DNA of 43,291 bases. Source: Paracoccaceae bacterium (lineage in GTDB: Bacteria > Pseudomonadota > Alphaproteobacteria > Rhodobacterales > Rhodobacteraceae). The DNA lies in the NCBI GenBank assembly GCA_029242355.1, contig JAQWUC010000036.1, positions 1-43,291 of the forward strand. Reading direction: 5' to 3'. The position numbers were made by a program, and so were the translations under genes. Shown here one piece after another: positions 9,098 through 18,530 of this stretch; the first letter of the stretch is position 1; each line of letters opens with the position of its first letter. Below the pieces are notes generated by a model. The model saw only the letters and a list, made by a program, of their open reading frames with translations. It was not told where the DNA came from and made no database searches.

Positions 9098-10929
9098 CAA
9101 AAAATCAAACCATAGACGATGCTATTGATAAGCCTATTCTAACAGTTAATAAATTGAATGTAGTTGCAAGATCGTCAGACAAAGACACTGCTATTCTGAC
9201 GGATATATCCTTCAACCTTTCAAAAGGTGAAATACTAAGTGTTATTGGAGAAAGTGGTTCAGGATTAACAGTTTTATCTAAATCATTAATGAATTGGCTA
9301 CCCAGTCCCTTAGTTGCGTCAAAGGGAAGTGTCCTTTATCGTGGTGATAATGTTTTAAATTTATCTACAAACGAGCTTCGTAAGTTTCGCGGAAAAATAT
9401 TTGCATATATCGGATCAGATAGCACTACCGCTTTAAATCCAACCGTCCCGATCGGAAGACACTTAGTTTCTAAACTTCGTGCGGTAATGCCAGAATATTC
9501 AGAAACTCAAGCTCAGAAACGAATAATTGATCTTTTTGATGCTGTTCGTATTCCGTCTCCTATAGAACGTTTTAATGAATTTCCTTTTCAGTTCTCAGGA
9601 GGGATGATGCAACGAGTAATGATAGTCGATGCACTCTGCACCGATCCAGAGCTTTTAGTTGCCGACAACATCACACAACCATTAGATGTTACTATAGCAA
9701 AACAAATTGTTAGACTTTTATATGATCTCCGGGACGAGTTTGGAACGTCAGTTGTTTTTTCAACGGCATCTCTTCCCATGGCTGCAGATATTTCAGAGAG
9801 ACTATTAGTTCTTCAAAACGGCAGGGTATTAGAAGAGGCTACACCAAAGCAAATCGTCGATAATCCCGGTACGAATTATACAAAGGCCCTATCAGAGCGT
9901 GTTCCACGCATATGGAGTGCTAAGCATACGCCGATGAAGTCACTTACTCAAAAAACGATCCTAAGTGTAAAAAATGTATCTAAGACTTATTTTACAACAG
10001 ATCCAAAAGCATATTTTAGTAAACAGGCAGTTAAGGCTGTACGTGGTGTTTCTTTTGATGTCCTTGAAGGAGAAAATTTTGGGATTGTTGGTGAGTCAGG
10101 ATGTGGCAAGTCAACTTTATCTCGTCTGTTAAGCTGGGTGGAAAAACCGGACGACGGTGAAATTCTTTTTGAAAATAAAAGTATAAATACGATGAATTCA
10201 TCGGAACTTAAAAATCTCCGAAACCAATTTCAACTCATTCTTCAAGACCCCTATACATCTCTTCCTGGGCATAAAACTGTTGGAGAAATCATAATTGAAC
10301 CACTTAAAATTCATCGAAGTTGTCCACCACAAGCATATAGTGATCGATTGTTTGAAGTTATGACGGAGGTCGGCCTACCCAAAGGAACAGAGGTCTCATT
10401 ACCCAGCCAATTAAGCGCAAGTATGCGCCAAAGGGTAAATATCGCAAGAGCAATGGTCACCAAACCTAATCTTCTTATTCTGGATGAGACAATGTCTTCT
10501 TTAGATCAGGTAGAACAAGCACGCTTACTAGATCTTTTCGATGAACTACAACGTCGTCACAATTTTACCTATATTTTTATATCACATGATCTTGCCCTGG
10601 TGAGGCGAGCATGTTCACGTGTCTTAGTCATGTACTTAGGCAGAGTAGTTGAAATGGCAGCTAATGAGGACTTATTTTTCAACCCCGTACATCCTTACTC
10701 ACAAGCGCTTTTATCAGCAATGCCCACACTAGAAAAAAATCGTTTTGATGCAAGTAAAGTACTTTTAGAAGGAGAGCCTCCTAGCCCAGTAAACATCCCA
10801 TTAGGATGTAGTTTCCGCTCGCGATGTCCAAATGCACTAGAAATTTGTGCCACGGAAAGTCCTCCAAATTCTCCCATCAGATCAGGACAAGTCGAATGCC
10901 ACTTAATAGCACAAGACAAAAATTTTTGA
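9094..10929 (+). CDS. Fused two-NBD Opp/Dpp-type ABC ATPase (DppD-DppF-like) with asymmetric ATP sites
   Basis: NBD1 GESGSGLT / FSGGM / LLVADN / STASL; NBD2 GESGCGKST / LSASM / LLILDE / ISHDL; C-terminal Opp-type Cys motif CSFRSRCPNALEIC...C. Confidence 0.9.
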   Translation: MTKNQTIDDAIDKPILTVNKLNVVARSSDKDTAILTDISFNLSKGEILSVIGESGSGLTVLSKSLMNWLPSPLVASKGSVLYRGDNVLNLSTNELRKFRGKIFAYIGSDSTTALNPTVPIGRHLVSKLRAVMPEYSETQAQKRIIDLFDAVRIPSPIERFNEFPFQFSGGMMQRVMIVDALCTDPELLVADNITQPLDVTIAKQIVRLLYDLRDEFGTSVVFSTASLPMAADISERLLVLQNGRVLEEATPKQIVDNPGTNYTKALSERVPRIWSAKHTPMKSLTQKTILSVKNVSKTYFTTDPKAYFSKQAVKAVRGVSFDVLEGENFGIVGESGCGKSTLSRLLSWVEKPDDGEILFENKSINTMNSSELKNLRNQFQLILQDPYTSLPGHKTVGEIIIEPLKIHRSCPPQAYSDRLFEVMTEVGLPKGTEVSLPSQLSASMRQRVNIARAMVTKPNLLILDETMSSLDQVEQARLLDLFDELQRRHNFTYIFISHDLALVRRACSRVLVMYLGRVVEMAANEDLFFNPVHPYSQALLSAMPTLEKNRFDASKVLLEGEPPSPVNIPLGCSFRSRCPNALEICATESPPNSPIRSGQVECHLIAQDKNF

Positions 10930-11116
10930 TACAATCCTTCCAAGTTTACTGGAAGAAAAATAAAGTCTTAGGGGTAACCTTGTTTTTAAAAATTTAAGCT
11001 TTTTATGCTTATCACAGGTGATAGCTCTCTAGCTTGTTGTCCCTTGATCTATAGCTACAACACGCATTTAATAATTAGCCTTCTGATACAAAATTCAATT
11101 CAGAAATACTCAGATG

Positions 11117-12355
11117 CTAAGGCAAATTGGGAATAGGAATTTGCAAGCGCCTTAAGGGCCTAGACTTAATTTTTCCTTTCCAGATGACATCTAAATTTGT
11201 CTTTATAACGATTTCTCTGTTAATAGGGCTATTAAGACCAATATAAAAACGAGCCATAGACATTGATCCATATGGTGAACTTAAATGTTGGGGTATCAAG
11301 AATTTCACAGCCGGATCATCACATCGCAGGTGGGACATTTGATTGCCGCTAAAACCTTTACCTAATAAGTCTTCATGAATTCGCTTTGCTGTTTCGATAC
11401 CCTCATGCCAGCAAAAGCCAGATGACTCAGCATGCCCTAATATATTTCCTGTTGCATAGAAGCTAGTATCAGTACAGCGACCATGCTGATCTATAGCTGG
11501 ACCTGATGTGCCTGCGTCTATCTCAATATGGCTATCCAATAAAAGTTGCGTCTCTGGTCGAAATCGTCCAGATATTATTACTCCGTCTGTTTCAATCTCA
11601 TGCTCAAGTCCTCGTGAATTTTTAAATTTTATAGACTCAACACTAGTGTCACCATTTATGCGTATATTTGAAACGGAAAGATACAAAGGTATATTTTTTA
11701 TGAAAAGATAAGGACGAAAAAGTTTCCTTACTCTAACTTGATCTTGCTCCTCAATCATTGCAACAGGCTTAATGCCTAAATGCGCACAGGTTTGAATTGC
11801 GGAAAAAGATACCAATTCGGAGCCAATAATAATAGGCCTTTGGAACGGTTTAAACCTACTCATATAAACCATTGTCTGCAAGGCCCCAGTTGTTATTACA
11901 CCATTGGGTCTGTCCCCACCAATCAACCGTTGAGATCGAGAACTTTCTCGAACCCCGGTAGTCAATACAACTCTATCTGCTTTTAAAAGTATTCTTTCAG
12001 TTTTCGATAATAACTCAAGTGTAGCATTCGGACGTATTTTTGTAACTGTCGTATTTGTCAAAAGTTCAACCCCTAATTCTTTGGCTAACTTTTTATTGCG
12101 TTTCGCGTATGCGGACCCCTTCAGAAAACGAGAATACTCTCGAAGACCAAAGGGATAATGATCACAATTCCTAGGAACACCTCCAACTTCATTTTCTCGT
12201 TCGATAACAACTACCTTCTCTATTGATAAACGTTTTAATTGTGATGCAACAGCAAGCCCAGCCGTACCTCCACCTACGATGGCAACAGTGCAGGTTTTTT
12301 CTGCAAAAACCGTTTCGCTATTCATTGCAGATAAGGGGAATTTTGAGCTTCCCAT
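11117..12355 (-). CDS. NAD(P)/FAD-dependent oxidoreductase, HcnB/GlpB-like
   Basis: CTVAIVGGGTAGLAVASQLKR dinucleotide motif; GGVPRNCDHYPFGLREYSRFLKG; DTSFYATGNILGHAESSGFCWHEGIETAKRI. Confidence 0.82.
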   Translation of the reverse strand: MGSSKFPLSAMNSETVFAEKTCTVAIVGGGTAGLAVASQLKRLSIEKVVVIERENEVGGVPRNCDHYPFGLREYSRFLKGSAYAKRNKKLAKELGVELLTNTTVTKIRPNATLELLSKTERILLKADRVVLTTGVRESSRSQRLIGGDRPNGVITTGALQTMVYMSRFKPFQRPIIIGSELVSFSAIQTCAHLGIKPVAMIEEQDQVRVRKLFRPYLFIKNIPLYLSVSNIRINGDTSVESIKFKNSRGLEHEIETDGVIISGRFRPETQLLLDSHIEIDAGTSGPAIDQHGRCTDTSFYATGNILGHAESSGFCWHEGIETAKRIHEDLLGKGFSGNQMSHLRCDDPAVKFLIPQHLSSPYGSMSMARFYIGLNSPINREIVIKTNLDVIWKGKIKSRPLRRLQIPIPNLP

Positions 12356-13697
12356 TCGTAATTTTTGCTAGCTCTGCAGAGCAATAAAACCCTTGACATC
12401 GCCCCATAGCGACCCGAGTTCTCCGCTTTAATCCTTGGATTGTCTGCGGTGGAATTGGGCCGTTGATGACCCGCTCTATCTCACGCTTTGTGACCATTTC
12501 ACAGTGACAAACCACGCCGTCTGCTCCTGGGATTTGCCAATCCCTTTCATGATACTCAGATAGTTTATCTACCTCCGGTAACTTAGGATTTTTTTGAGGT
12601 GAAAATTGAAAACCCATCTCACTCAACATCTTAGATACATAATTAGCAATGCCTAAAGCAGCACTTAGACCAGTTGACCTTATACCACCCACCGTTAGAT
12701 AAGCCATTTCAGTTTTATGATGAATTTGATAGTCTGAATACTGTGTCGCAGGACGTAGCCCAGCGTAAGAACTTGTAATATCATAATTTTCTAATTTTGG
12801 AATTATTGTAGATCCCTTTTTACAAAGCTTTACAAGCGTAGAGCTATCTGTCGCGATATTACGCCTACTTTCTTGATCTTCAGCCGTTGGGCCAACAAGA
12901 AGATTCCCAAAAATGGTTCTACAAATAACTACTCCTTTTGTTGTAGCAGTTGGTATAGGAAGAACCGTTGAAGAAACTAAAGACGATGCAGCCTTATCAA
13001 ATATTACAAATTGTCCTTTTCTCGGGGTGATTGTGAAGTTCTTTTTTTTAATTAAACGCTCATCTAGAAGATCTCCATAAAGTCCCCCGCAGTTTATAAG
13101 ATACCGCGAATAAACTTTTTCAGTGGAAGTTTCTAAAGTCCAATAATTTTGTTCAAAATTACCGCTCAAAACCTCAACCCCACGCCAAAGGTTTGCTCCA
13201 TTTTCGACTGCTTGCCCAATATAGGCATTAGCTGACGCCCACGGATCAATAATATACTCTCCAGGAACTTCGAATCCTCCCAATAACTCACGAGATAATT
13301 CAGGTTCTCGCCTTAGAATTTCCTCTCGATCAAGAGGCCTAACATTAAAGATTCCATTTTCATGGGCTTTTTCTATAAGTTTGGGTAGAACTTTTAATTG
13401 TTCAGAATCCCAAGCAAGCACCAAAGCACCACTTTTCAAAATGGGTAATGATAAACTTTCAGATACTTCAAGGTACTCATTATAGCCAGACTTTATACAA
13501 TCAAGTTCGAGGGAGCCTGAAGGTGCGTCAAACCCAGTGTGCAAGATAGCGCTATTACCTTTCGATGCTCCATCAAGAACGTCATAGGCCTTTTCAAGAA
13601 CAATGACACTAGCACCATCTAATGTAAGACGCCGTGCTAAGGCGCACCCTACGACTCCTGCCCCAACTATAGCGATATCATGCTTATTAGATGGCAT
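12318..13697 (-). CDS. GlpA/LhgO-like FAD-dependent dehydrogenase with C-terminal BFD-like [2Fe-2S] domain
   Basis: DIAIVGAGVVGCALARRLT FAD motif; C-terminal CHC(x~30)CQGFYC pattern as in GlpA-type dehydrogenases. Confidence 0.82.
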   Translation of the reverse strand: MPSNKHDIAIVGAGVVGCALARRLTLDGASVIVLEKAYDVLDGASKGNSAILHTGFDAPSGSLELDCIKSGYNEYLEVSESLSLPILKSGALVLAWDSEQLKVLPKLIEKAHENGIFNVRPLDREEILRREPELSRELLGGFEVPGEYIIDPWASANAYIGQAVENGANLWRGVEVLSGNFEQNYWTLETSTEKVYSRYLINCGGLYGDLLDERLIKKKNFTITPRKGQFVIFDKAASSLVSSTVLPIPTATTKGVVICRTIFGNLLVGPTAEDQESRRNIATDSSTLVKLCKKGSTIIPKLENYDITSSYAGLRPATQYSDYQIHHKTEMAYLTVGGIRSTGLSAALGIANYVSKMLSEMGFQFSPQKNPKLPEVDKLSEYHERDWQIPGADGVVCHCEMVTKREIERVINGPIPPQTIQGLKRRTRVAMGRCQGFYCSAELAKITNGKLKIPLICNE

Positions 13698-13799
13698 TTT
13701 TATCCAAACTGAATTCTAATCATATTACCATTATATTCAAATTAAAGTTTTATAGAACTAAAAAGTTAATTCATATCTAGACAAGATAGCGTATGTCAT

Positions 13800-14723
13800 T
13801 CATATGCTCCTAAGCCAATCATCCCACCTTGGATCATTGAACATAATTCTTGCTCGAGCTAGCTTCCATATGCCATATTTTTGATAGTCAAAATCCCAAT
13901 CTTGAAGCTTTCGTTGCTGAAGTGCCCAATTTCCCCATTTCATATCTGCAACGGCACGGGCAACAGTAACACGAGCTACAATCTCAGTGCGAACTTCCCC
14001 GTAGTATCGTTCAATCATCTCCAAGGATGTTTTTTCATCAATAAATACCTCTTGTAAAAACACACCAATTTCATAAGCACGTTCATTATTTGAAGCATAT
14101 TCAAAATCGATAAGTTTCATGTCTTTTATTAAGTTATTCTCCATAAAAACCATAAAATTTCCTGGCATGGGATCATTATGACATGGGACTAAGTCAAGTC
14201 CCGAGGCAAAAAACGCCTCCCTAGCCTTTGAATACTGTTTATATAACCAGTCAAAATCAGGAGGTCGATCAACTGATAATTCTTGCCCTTGATCAATATG
14301 CTCTTGCGTCATTTCAAACACATTTTTTGTTTCTGACAAACTATTCCCTGAATGAAACGTAGCGTACAAATCAATAACTTTTTCAAGAAAGTCTTTACGG
14401 GAAAAATCAGAAGTTAAGGATGCACGATAATTATCCAAAAACTCGCTAACTTCCACGCCATCATTCTTACTATAGTGAAGAACTTTTGGGGTAATTCCCA
14501 TATTTTGCGCCTGTACAGCGGCATCGTAGGCACTATCTCGGTTAATAAAGTTTTCTGTTCCTTTCCCAAAAACTTTCATAAAACTTTGATGGTTGTTATG
14601 AGTAACAACGAAATTTTCATTTGTAACACCACCGTGAAGTTGTGAAACCTGGACTTCTTCCCAACTCCAGCCTGGAATTGAGTTCACGGCATCAAATAAT
14701 CTCTCTTTTAACTCGACTTCCAT
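13800..14723 (-). CDS. Choline-kinase/APH-like kinase (pair B, downstream member)
   Basis: HGGVTNENFVV; LVPCHNDPMPGNFM...MKLIDFEYASNNERAYEIGVF (canonical Brenner HxDxxxxN and DFE). Confidence 0.8.
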   Translation of the reverse strand: MEVELKERLFDAVNSIPGWSWEEVQVSQLHGGVTNENFVVTHNNHQSFMKVFGKGTENFINRDSAYDAAVQAQNMGITPKVLHYSKNDGVEVSEFLDNYRASLTSDFSRKDFLEKVIDLYATFHSGNSLSETKNVFEMTQEHIDQGQELSVDRPPDFDWLYKQYSKAREAFFASGLDLVPCHNDPMPGNFMVFMENNLIKDMKLIDFEYASNNERAYEIGVFLQEVFIDEKTSLEMIERYYGEVRTEIVARVTVARAVADMKWGNWALQQRKLQDWDFDYQKYGIWKLARARIMFNDPRWDDWLRSI

Positions 14724-14732
14724 GGCATTTTC

Positions 14733-15680
14733 CTAAGATACCGATCGAATTCGATCGTTTGCAGACGAACGCTTCACGTGAGATTCTAACCTAATAAAGC
14801 GCCAAGCGGCATATTTTGAAAACTCTAGACTCTTTCTCGGTGATCGAGCTCCCATAATCGAACCAATCAGACCCCATCGGAGATCATCAGCAAATCCGTA
14901 AATCATTGATCGTTGAAACAACCCTTCATCAAAAGATCCATTCCACTCTTCAAATCCGGTGCGAGCATCAACTTCGTTTTCAAAATATTCTATTAAATGT
15001 GCCCCGACATCTTCAAACGGATCACAATTAGCAGAAAGGTCAAAATCGATAAGCATTACCGATTTATCCTCATGCACCATCAAGTTCGAAGTGTTTCCGT
15101 CTCTGTGACAAGGAACACTATCCCAGCCACAGGCGCGCATTTTTTGTTCAGCTTCCGTAGCAAATTCCATAAATGCTACAATATCATTATGTGTGAATAT
15201 TTTTTCCTTTTTAACAATATTAAAAAAATTATTTATCTCTTCAAATATGCTTATTTTCTTTTCTAATTTTGCTTTTAATTGAAACAACCTCTTTTGATTA
15301 ATAACGTTTTGTCTGATCTCTTGATTTATTGCATGATGCAATCCGCCAGCGACCCAAGGCTTTGCTAAAGCCTCAAAGGCTATTATCCCTTTGTCGGCCC
15401 AACTATCAATTACAGATGGGCCTAATCTTAGTTTACCAGCCTCGATTGCTGCTAAAATTGCCGCTTTTTTATCTACATAAAACTTAGTATCTTCATTATA
15501 ATGCTTAACGATCGCCGTTTGTTCATTCTCCTCAATAAGCCAAATGTCTCCTTCGACACCTCGCCAAGCTGGTGACGCTGACACTGTAAATGGAGATGAC
15601 ATTTTCTTTGGTAATGCACCAAAAACATTGCCAGCTGCTTTTGCTGCCAATTCTTTCCTTGATATCTCCTTACTAGCCAT
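14733..15680 (-). CDS. APH/choline-kinase-like kinase (pair B, upstream member)
   Basis: SVPCHRDGNTSNLMVHEDKSVMLIDFDLSANCDPFEDVGAHLIEYF. Confidence 0.78.
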   Translation of the reverse strand: MASKEISRKELAAKAAGNVFGALPKKMSSPFTVSASPAWRGVEGDIWLIEENEQTAIVKHYNEDTKFYVDKKAAILAAIEAGKLRLGPSVIDSWADKGIIAFEALAKPWVAGGLHHAINQEIRQNVINQKRLFQLKAKLEKKISIFEEINNFFNIVKKEKIFTHNDIVAFMEFATEAEQKMRACGWDSVPCHRDGNTSNLMVHEDKSVMLIDFDLSANCDPFEDVGAHLIEYFENEVDARTGFEEWNGSFDEGLFQRSMIYGFADDLRWGLIGSIMGARSPRKSLEFSKYAAWRFIRLESHVKRSSANDRIRSVS

Positions 15681-15876
15681 GATCTAGAGATTCCTTGAGT
15701 GTATGACAATCTAAATTATAACTCTAAAAATGCCAAAATGCGGTCCTATTTTGTAATATATGATCCCTCAAAAAGCTTAAAATAGCAACTAAAAGTTAAA
15801 ACCTCATGGTTAAGATAATTTGACCAGATTGGATTAGGGATCTTTTAAACTTTACGGTAAAAACCTTTTAACCATT

Positions 15877-17130
15877 TTACGAATTAGTTTTCATGATTAA
15901 CGCAGAAATGGCGACTAAGCTTGCCTCAAAACCATTTTTTATATCTATTTCTGAAGTGAATTCATTTGGGGAATGACTAATGCCATCTTTTGATGGAACA
16001 AAAATTAATGTAGAAGGACAAATAGACTGTAACTGCAGTGCATCATGCCCAGCTATGGTAGTCATTTTAAGGTGTGGTATTTTAGATTTATTCATAGCAT
16101 CACAAACTTTGTTAAAAGCATGCTTATCAAATTTTACGACTTGACGGATTTCTCGGTTTGTCTCCTCAAAACTGCAGCGAGTCTTCTCCCTTAATTTAGT
16201 TATAAAAATTCGTAATTCCTCTTCGGCAGCATCCAGACCCACCTCATCAGCTGACCTAAATTCAATCCATAAATTCGCTTTCTCCGCAACAGTATTGGGC
16301 GAATTCGGATAAATATCCATACGACCAACAGAACTATACATGCGTCCACTGCTAAGCTCTGCAATTTCATTAACTTTAATAATTATATTTGATGCTGCAA
16401 CCAGAGCATCAAATCTCTGGTCCATTGGCGTTGGGCCCGTGTGATCCATTTTTCCTTTAATTGACAAATTAATTTTCCGTGTTCCCCACGAGGCATAAAC
16501 AACGCCAATAGGATGGCCAGCAGCCTCCAAAAACTTTCCCTGCTCGATATGAACTTCTAAATAGTGATTAGGCTGATTTGTTATATCATTTCCTTTGTAA
16601 CCGATTTCAGTAAGAGCTGTCTCTACAGAAACTCCATTTGAATCTGTCAAATTCAATGCAACCTCAAGGGGCATATTTCTAGAGAAAACTCTACTACCAA
16701 GAAGGCTAGGTTGAAATCTTGCACCTTCTTCAGAGGTCCAGCAGGCTACTACATAGTATCGGTACAAACTTTTTCTTTCTCCACTATCGATTATCTCTTT
16801 TAAAGAAAGACCAACGATACATGCGAAAGCAACGCCTAGGATCCCATCAAAGCGACCCCCATTTGGTTGACTATCCAAGTGAGATCCACACATAAATACC
16901 TTTTGGGATGAAGAAGTGCCAATTTCCAAGACACCAAAAATATTCCCTACAGAGTCAATTTGAGTATGGAAACCATTTTCTTGAAACCAATTACAAAGGA
17001 AATCCCTTGCTTCTTTGTCCTGATAACTTAAGGCTAGGCGGTTAACACCGCCCTGCCTATTTGCTCCAAACACACCCAAATGAGTTATTAGCTTGATTAA
17101 CTCTTTTATACGAATTGTTATACCCGCCAT
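15877..17130 (-). CDS. Zn-dependent M20-family amidohydrolase (N-carbamoyl-L-amino-acid hydrolase / allantoate amidohydrolase-like)
   Basis: GVNRLALSYQDKEARDFL, CGSHLDSQPNGGRFDGILGV, WTSEEGARFQPSLLGSRVF, HIEQGKFLEAAGHPIGVV, AGHDALQLQSICPSTLIFVPSKDGISHSPNE. Confidence 0.9.
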   Translation of the reverse strand: MAGITIRIKELIKLITHLGVFGANRQGGVNRLALSYQDKEARDFLCNWFQENGFHTQIDSVGNIFGVLEIGTSSSQKVFMCGSHLDSQPNGGRFDGILGVAFACIVGLSLKEIIDSGERKSLYRYYVVACWTSEEGARFQPSLLGSRVFSRNMPLEVALNLTDSNGVSVETALTEIGYKGNDITNQPNHYLEVHIEQGKFLEAAGHPIGVVYASWGTRKINLSIKGKMDHTGPTPMDQRFDALVAASNIIIKVNEIAELSSGRMYSSVGRMDIYPNSPNTVAEKANLWIEFRSADEVGLDAAEEELRIFITKLREKTRCSFEETNREIRQVVKFDKHAFNKVCDAMNKSKIPHLKMTTIAGHDALQLQSICPSTLIFVPSKDGISHSPNEFTSEIDIKNGFEASLVAISALIMKTNS

Positions 17131-17454
17131 AAAAACAACACAATGTTTAAAAAAATTTGTGGGTTAATTGATACACTATTTGACTTAAGATTGAAAGAAG
17201 GCCAAATAGCTATACAAGTAATCATTAAAGTTGGTTCAACTATAAAATCAGACTTATCAGAAATAAGGGCCTCTAAAAGGCTTGATTTTTCATAAAAACC
17301 TCCTGAAACAAGTATTTCTCAAGATTAAAATCTTTTTTACCAGATATTACTACTGAGGCATAGGCATCCTTTAATCTGATTACTCAATCTTTAGCAAATT
17401 TCAGAAGGTCCGATGTCATATATCGTTAGAAAATTTTTAAGTACCTTTTATTAT

Positions 17455-17919
17455 TTAGCATGGAGTTAAATTTTTTCTTTTTATATAAGGGTGAACGAGT
17501 TTTGATCCTTCGAACAAATTTAACTCCTCTGACATACCTGCATTAATCTCTAAAACATATTGAATTTTTTCTCCTCCATCAATTACATCTAAGCTAAAAG
17601 GTTCAGTATTGTAAGCAACTCGTACCACCAAACCTGTACTATCAGTAAAAGCTATATCCAACGGAATCTTGGTATTTTTCATCCAAAATCCTACTTTTTG
17701 CGGATAGTCATATACAAAGAACATACCAGCCCGAGGATTTAAGTGCTCTCTAAACATTAAACCCTGCTTCCTCTTTAAATGGGAGTCAGCAACTTCTACT
17801 TCTATTCTTGTTTCAGTTTCATTAAACTTAATTATCAAAAATTCACTTTCGCAGGCGTCCAAGCTAACTGGTTTAATCATAAAAAGGAACAGCAAAAAAG
17901 ACCTCGTAAAGCAATGCAC
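17455..17919 (-). CDS. DUF192 family secreted protein
   Basis: RKQGLMFREHLNPRAGMFFVYDYPQKVGFWMKNTKIPLDIAFTDSTGLVV. Confidence 0.85.
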   Translation of the reverse strand: MHCFTRSFLLFLFMIKPVSLDACESEFLIIKFNETETRIEVEVADSHLKRKQGLMFREHLNPRAGMFFVYDYPQKVGFWMKNTKIPLDIAFTDSTGLVVRVAYNTEPFSLDVIDGGEKIQYVLEINAGMSEELNLFEGSKLVHPYIKRKNLTPC

Positions 17920-18432
17920 TCACGAATTCTCTTCTAATATTTTTGGTTCATCCCAAGGATGGATTGCACCTGCCATTTTACCTCTAGGTCCATCCACTAT
18001 TTGTATAACAATCGCTTCTCCCGATTGTAGATCTGAGAATCCAGAATACCTAAGGACTTCCATATGAAGAAAAATATCTAATTCAGATTTAAAAGAATTA
18101 GCAAAACCAAACCCTTTTGATCTATCAAACCACTTTACGCGTGCTGGCACCATTTCCACCCCATCTACAGTTGGCACCCAAAACTCCGATCCGTCAGCAT
18201 CTAAGCCATCATCTTTTGGAACTTCTATATCTATGATGCGGGAAACCTGTCGTCCACGCTCAGTCTCCTGCACTTCAAAATCTACGCTTGTTCCTTCAGC
18301 AACTGATCCACGACCAAAATTCCTTAAAACATTAGCATGAAGCAAAATGTCACCCGATCCATCCTCGACGACTAGAAATCCGTACCCTTTAGATGTATCA
18401 AACCATTTAACATGGCCCTTGAGCATGACCAT
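17920..18432 (-). CDS. Cold-shock protein with two CSD domains
   Basis: GHVKWFDTSKGYGFLVVEDGSGDILLHANVL and ARVKWFDRSKGFGFANSFKSELDIFLHMEVL. Confidence 0.92.
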   Translation of the reverse strand: MVMLKGHVKWFDTSKGYGFLVVEDGSGDILLHANVLRNFGRGSVAEGTSVDFEVQETERGRQVSRIIDIEVPKDDGLDADGSEFWVPTVDGVEMVPARVKWFDRSKGFGFANSFKSELDIFLHMEVLRYSGFSDLQSGEAIVIQIVDGPRGKMAGAIHPWDEPKILEENS

Positions 18433-18530
18433 TCATTAGCTCCCTAAACTAATTTTCTTAAGCATAAGATGAAAAAAAATTTAGGGCAAACAAAATAAAA
18501 AATTGTTCCCAAAAAATGCAAAGGTGTTCT

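Noticed and set aside
10930-10960. CTTCCA...TGGAAG hairpin after the ABC operon as a terminator
   Set aside because: Six-bp stem and no T-tract following it on the + strand; too weak to call.
12318-12355. 38-bp overlap of the two FAD oxidoreductases as a frameshifted single gene
   Set aside because: Each ORF has its own complete N-terminal dinucleotide-binding motif, and the second probably starts at the internal ATG (MNSETVF); this is normal translational coupling.
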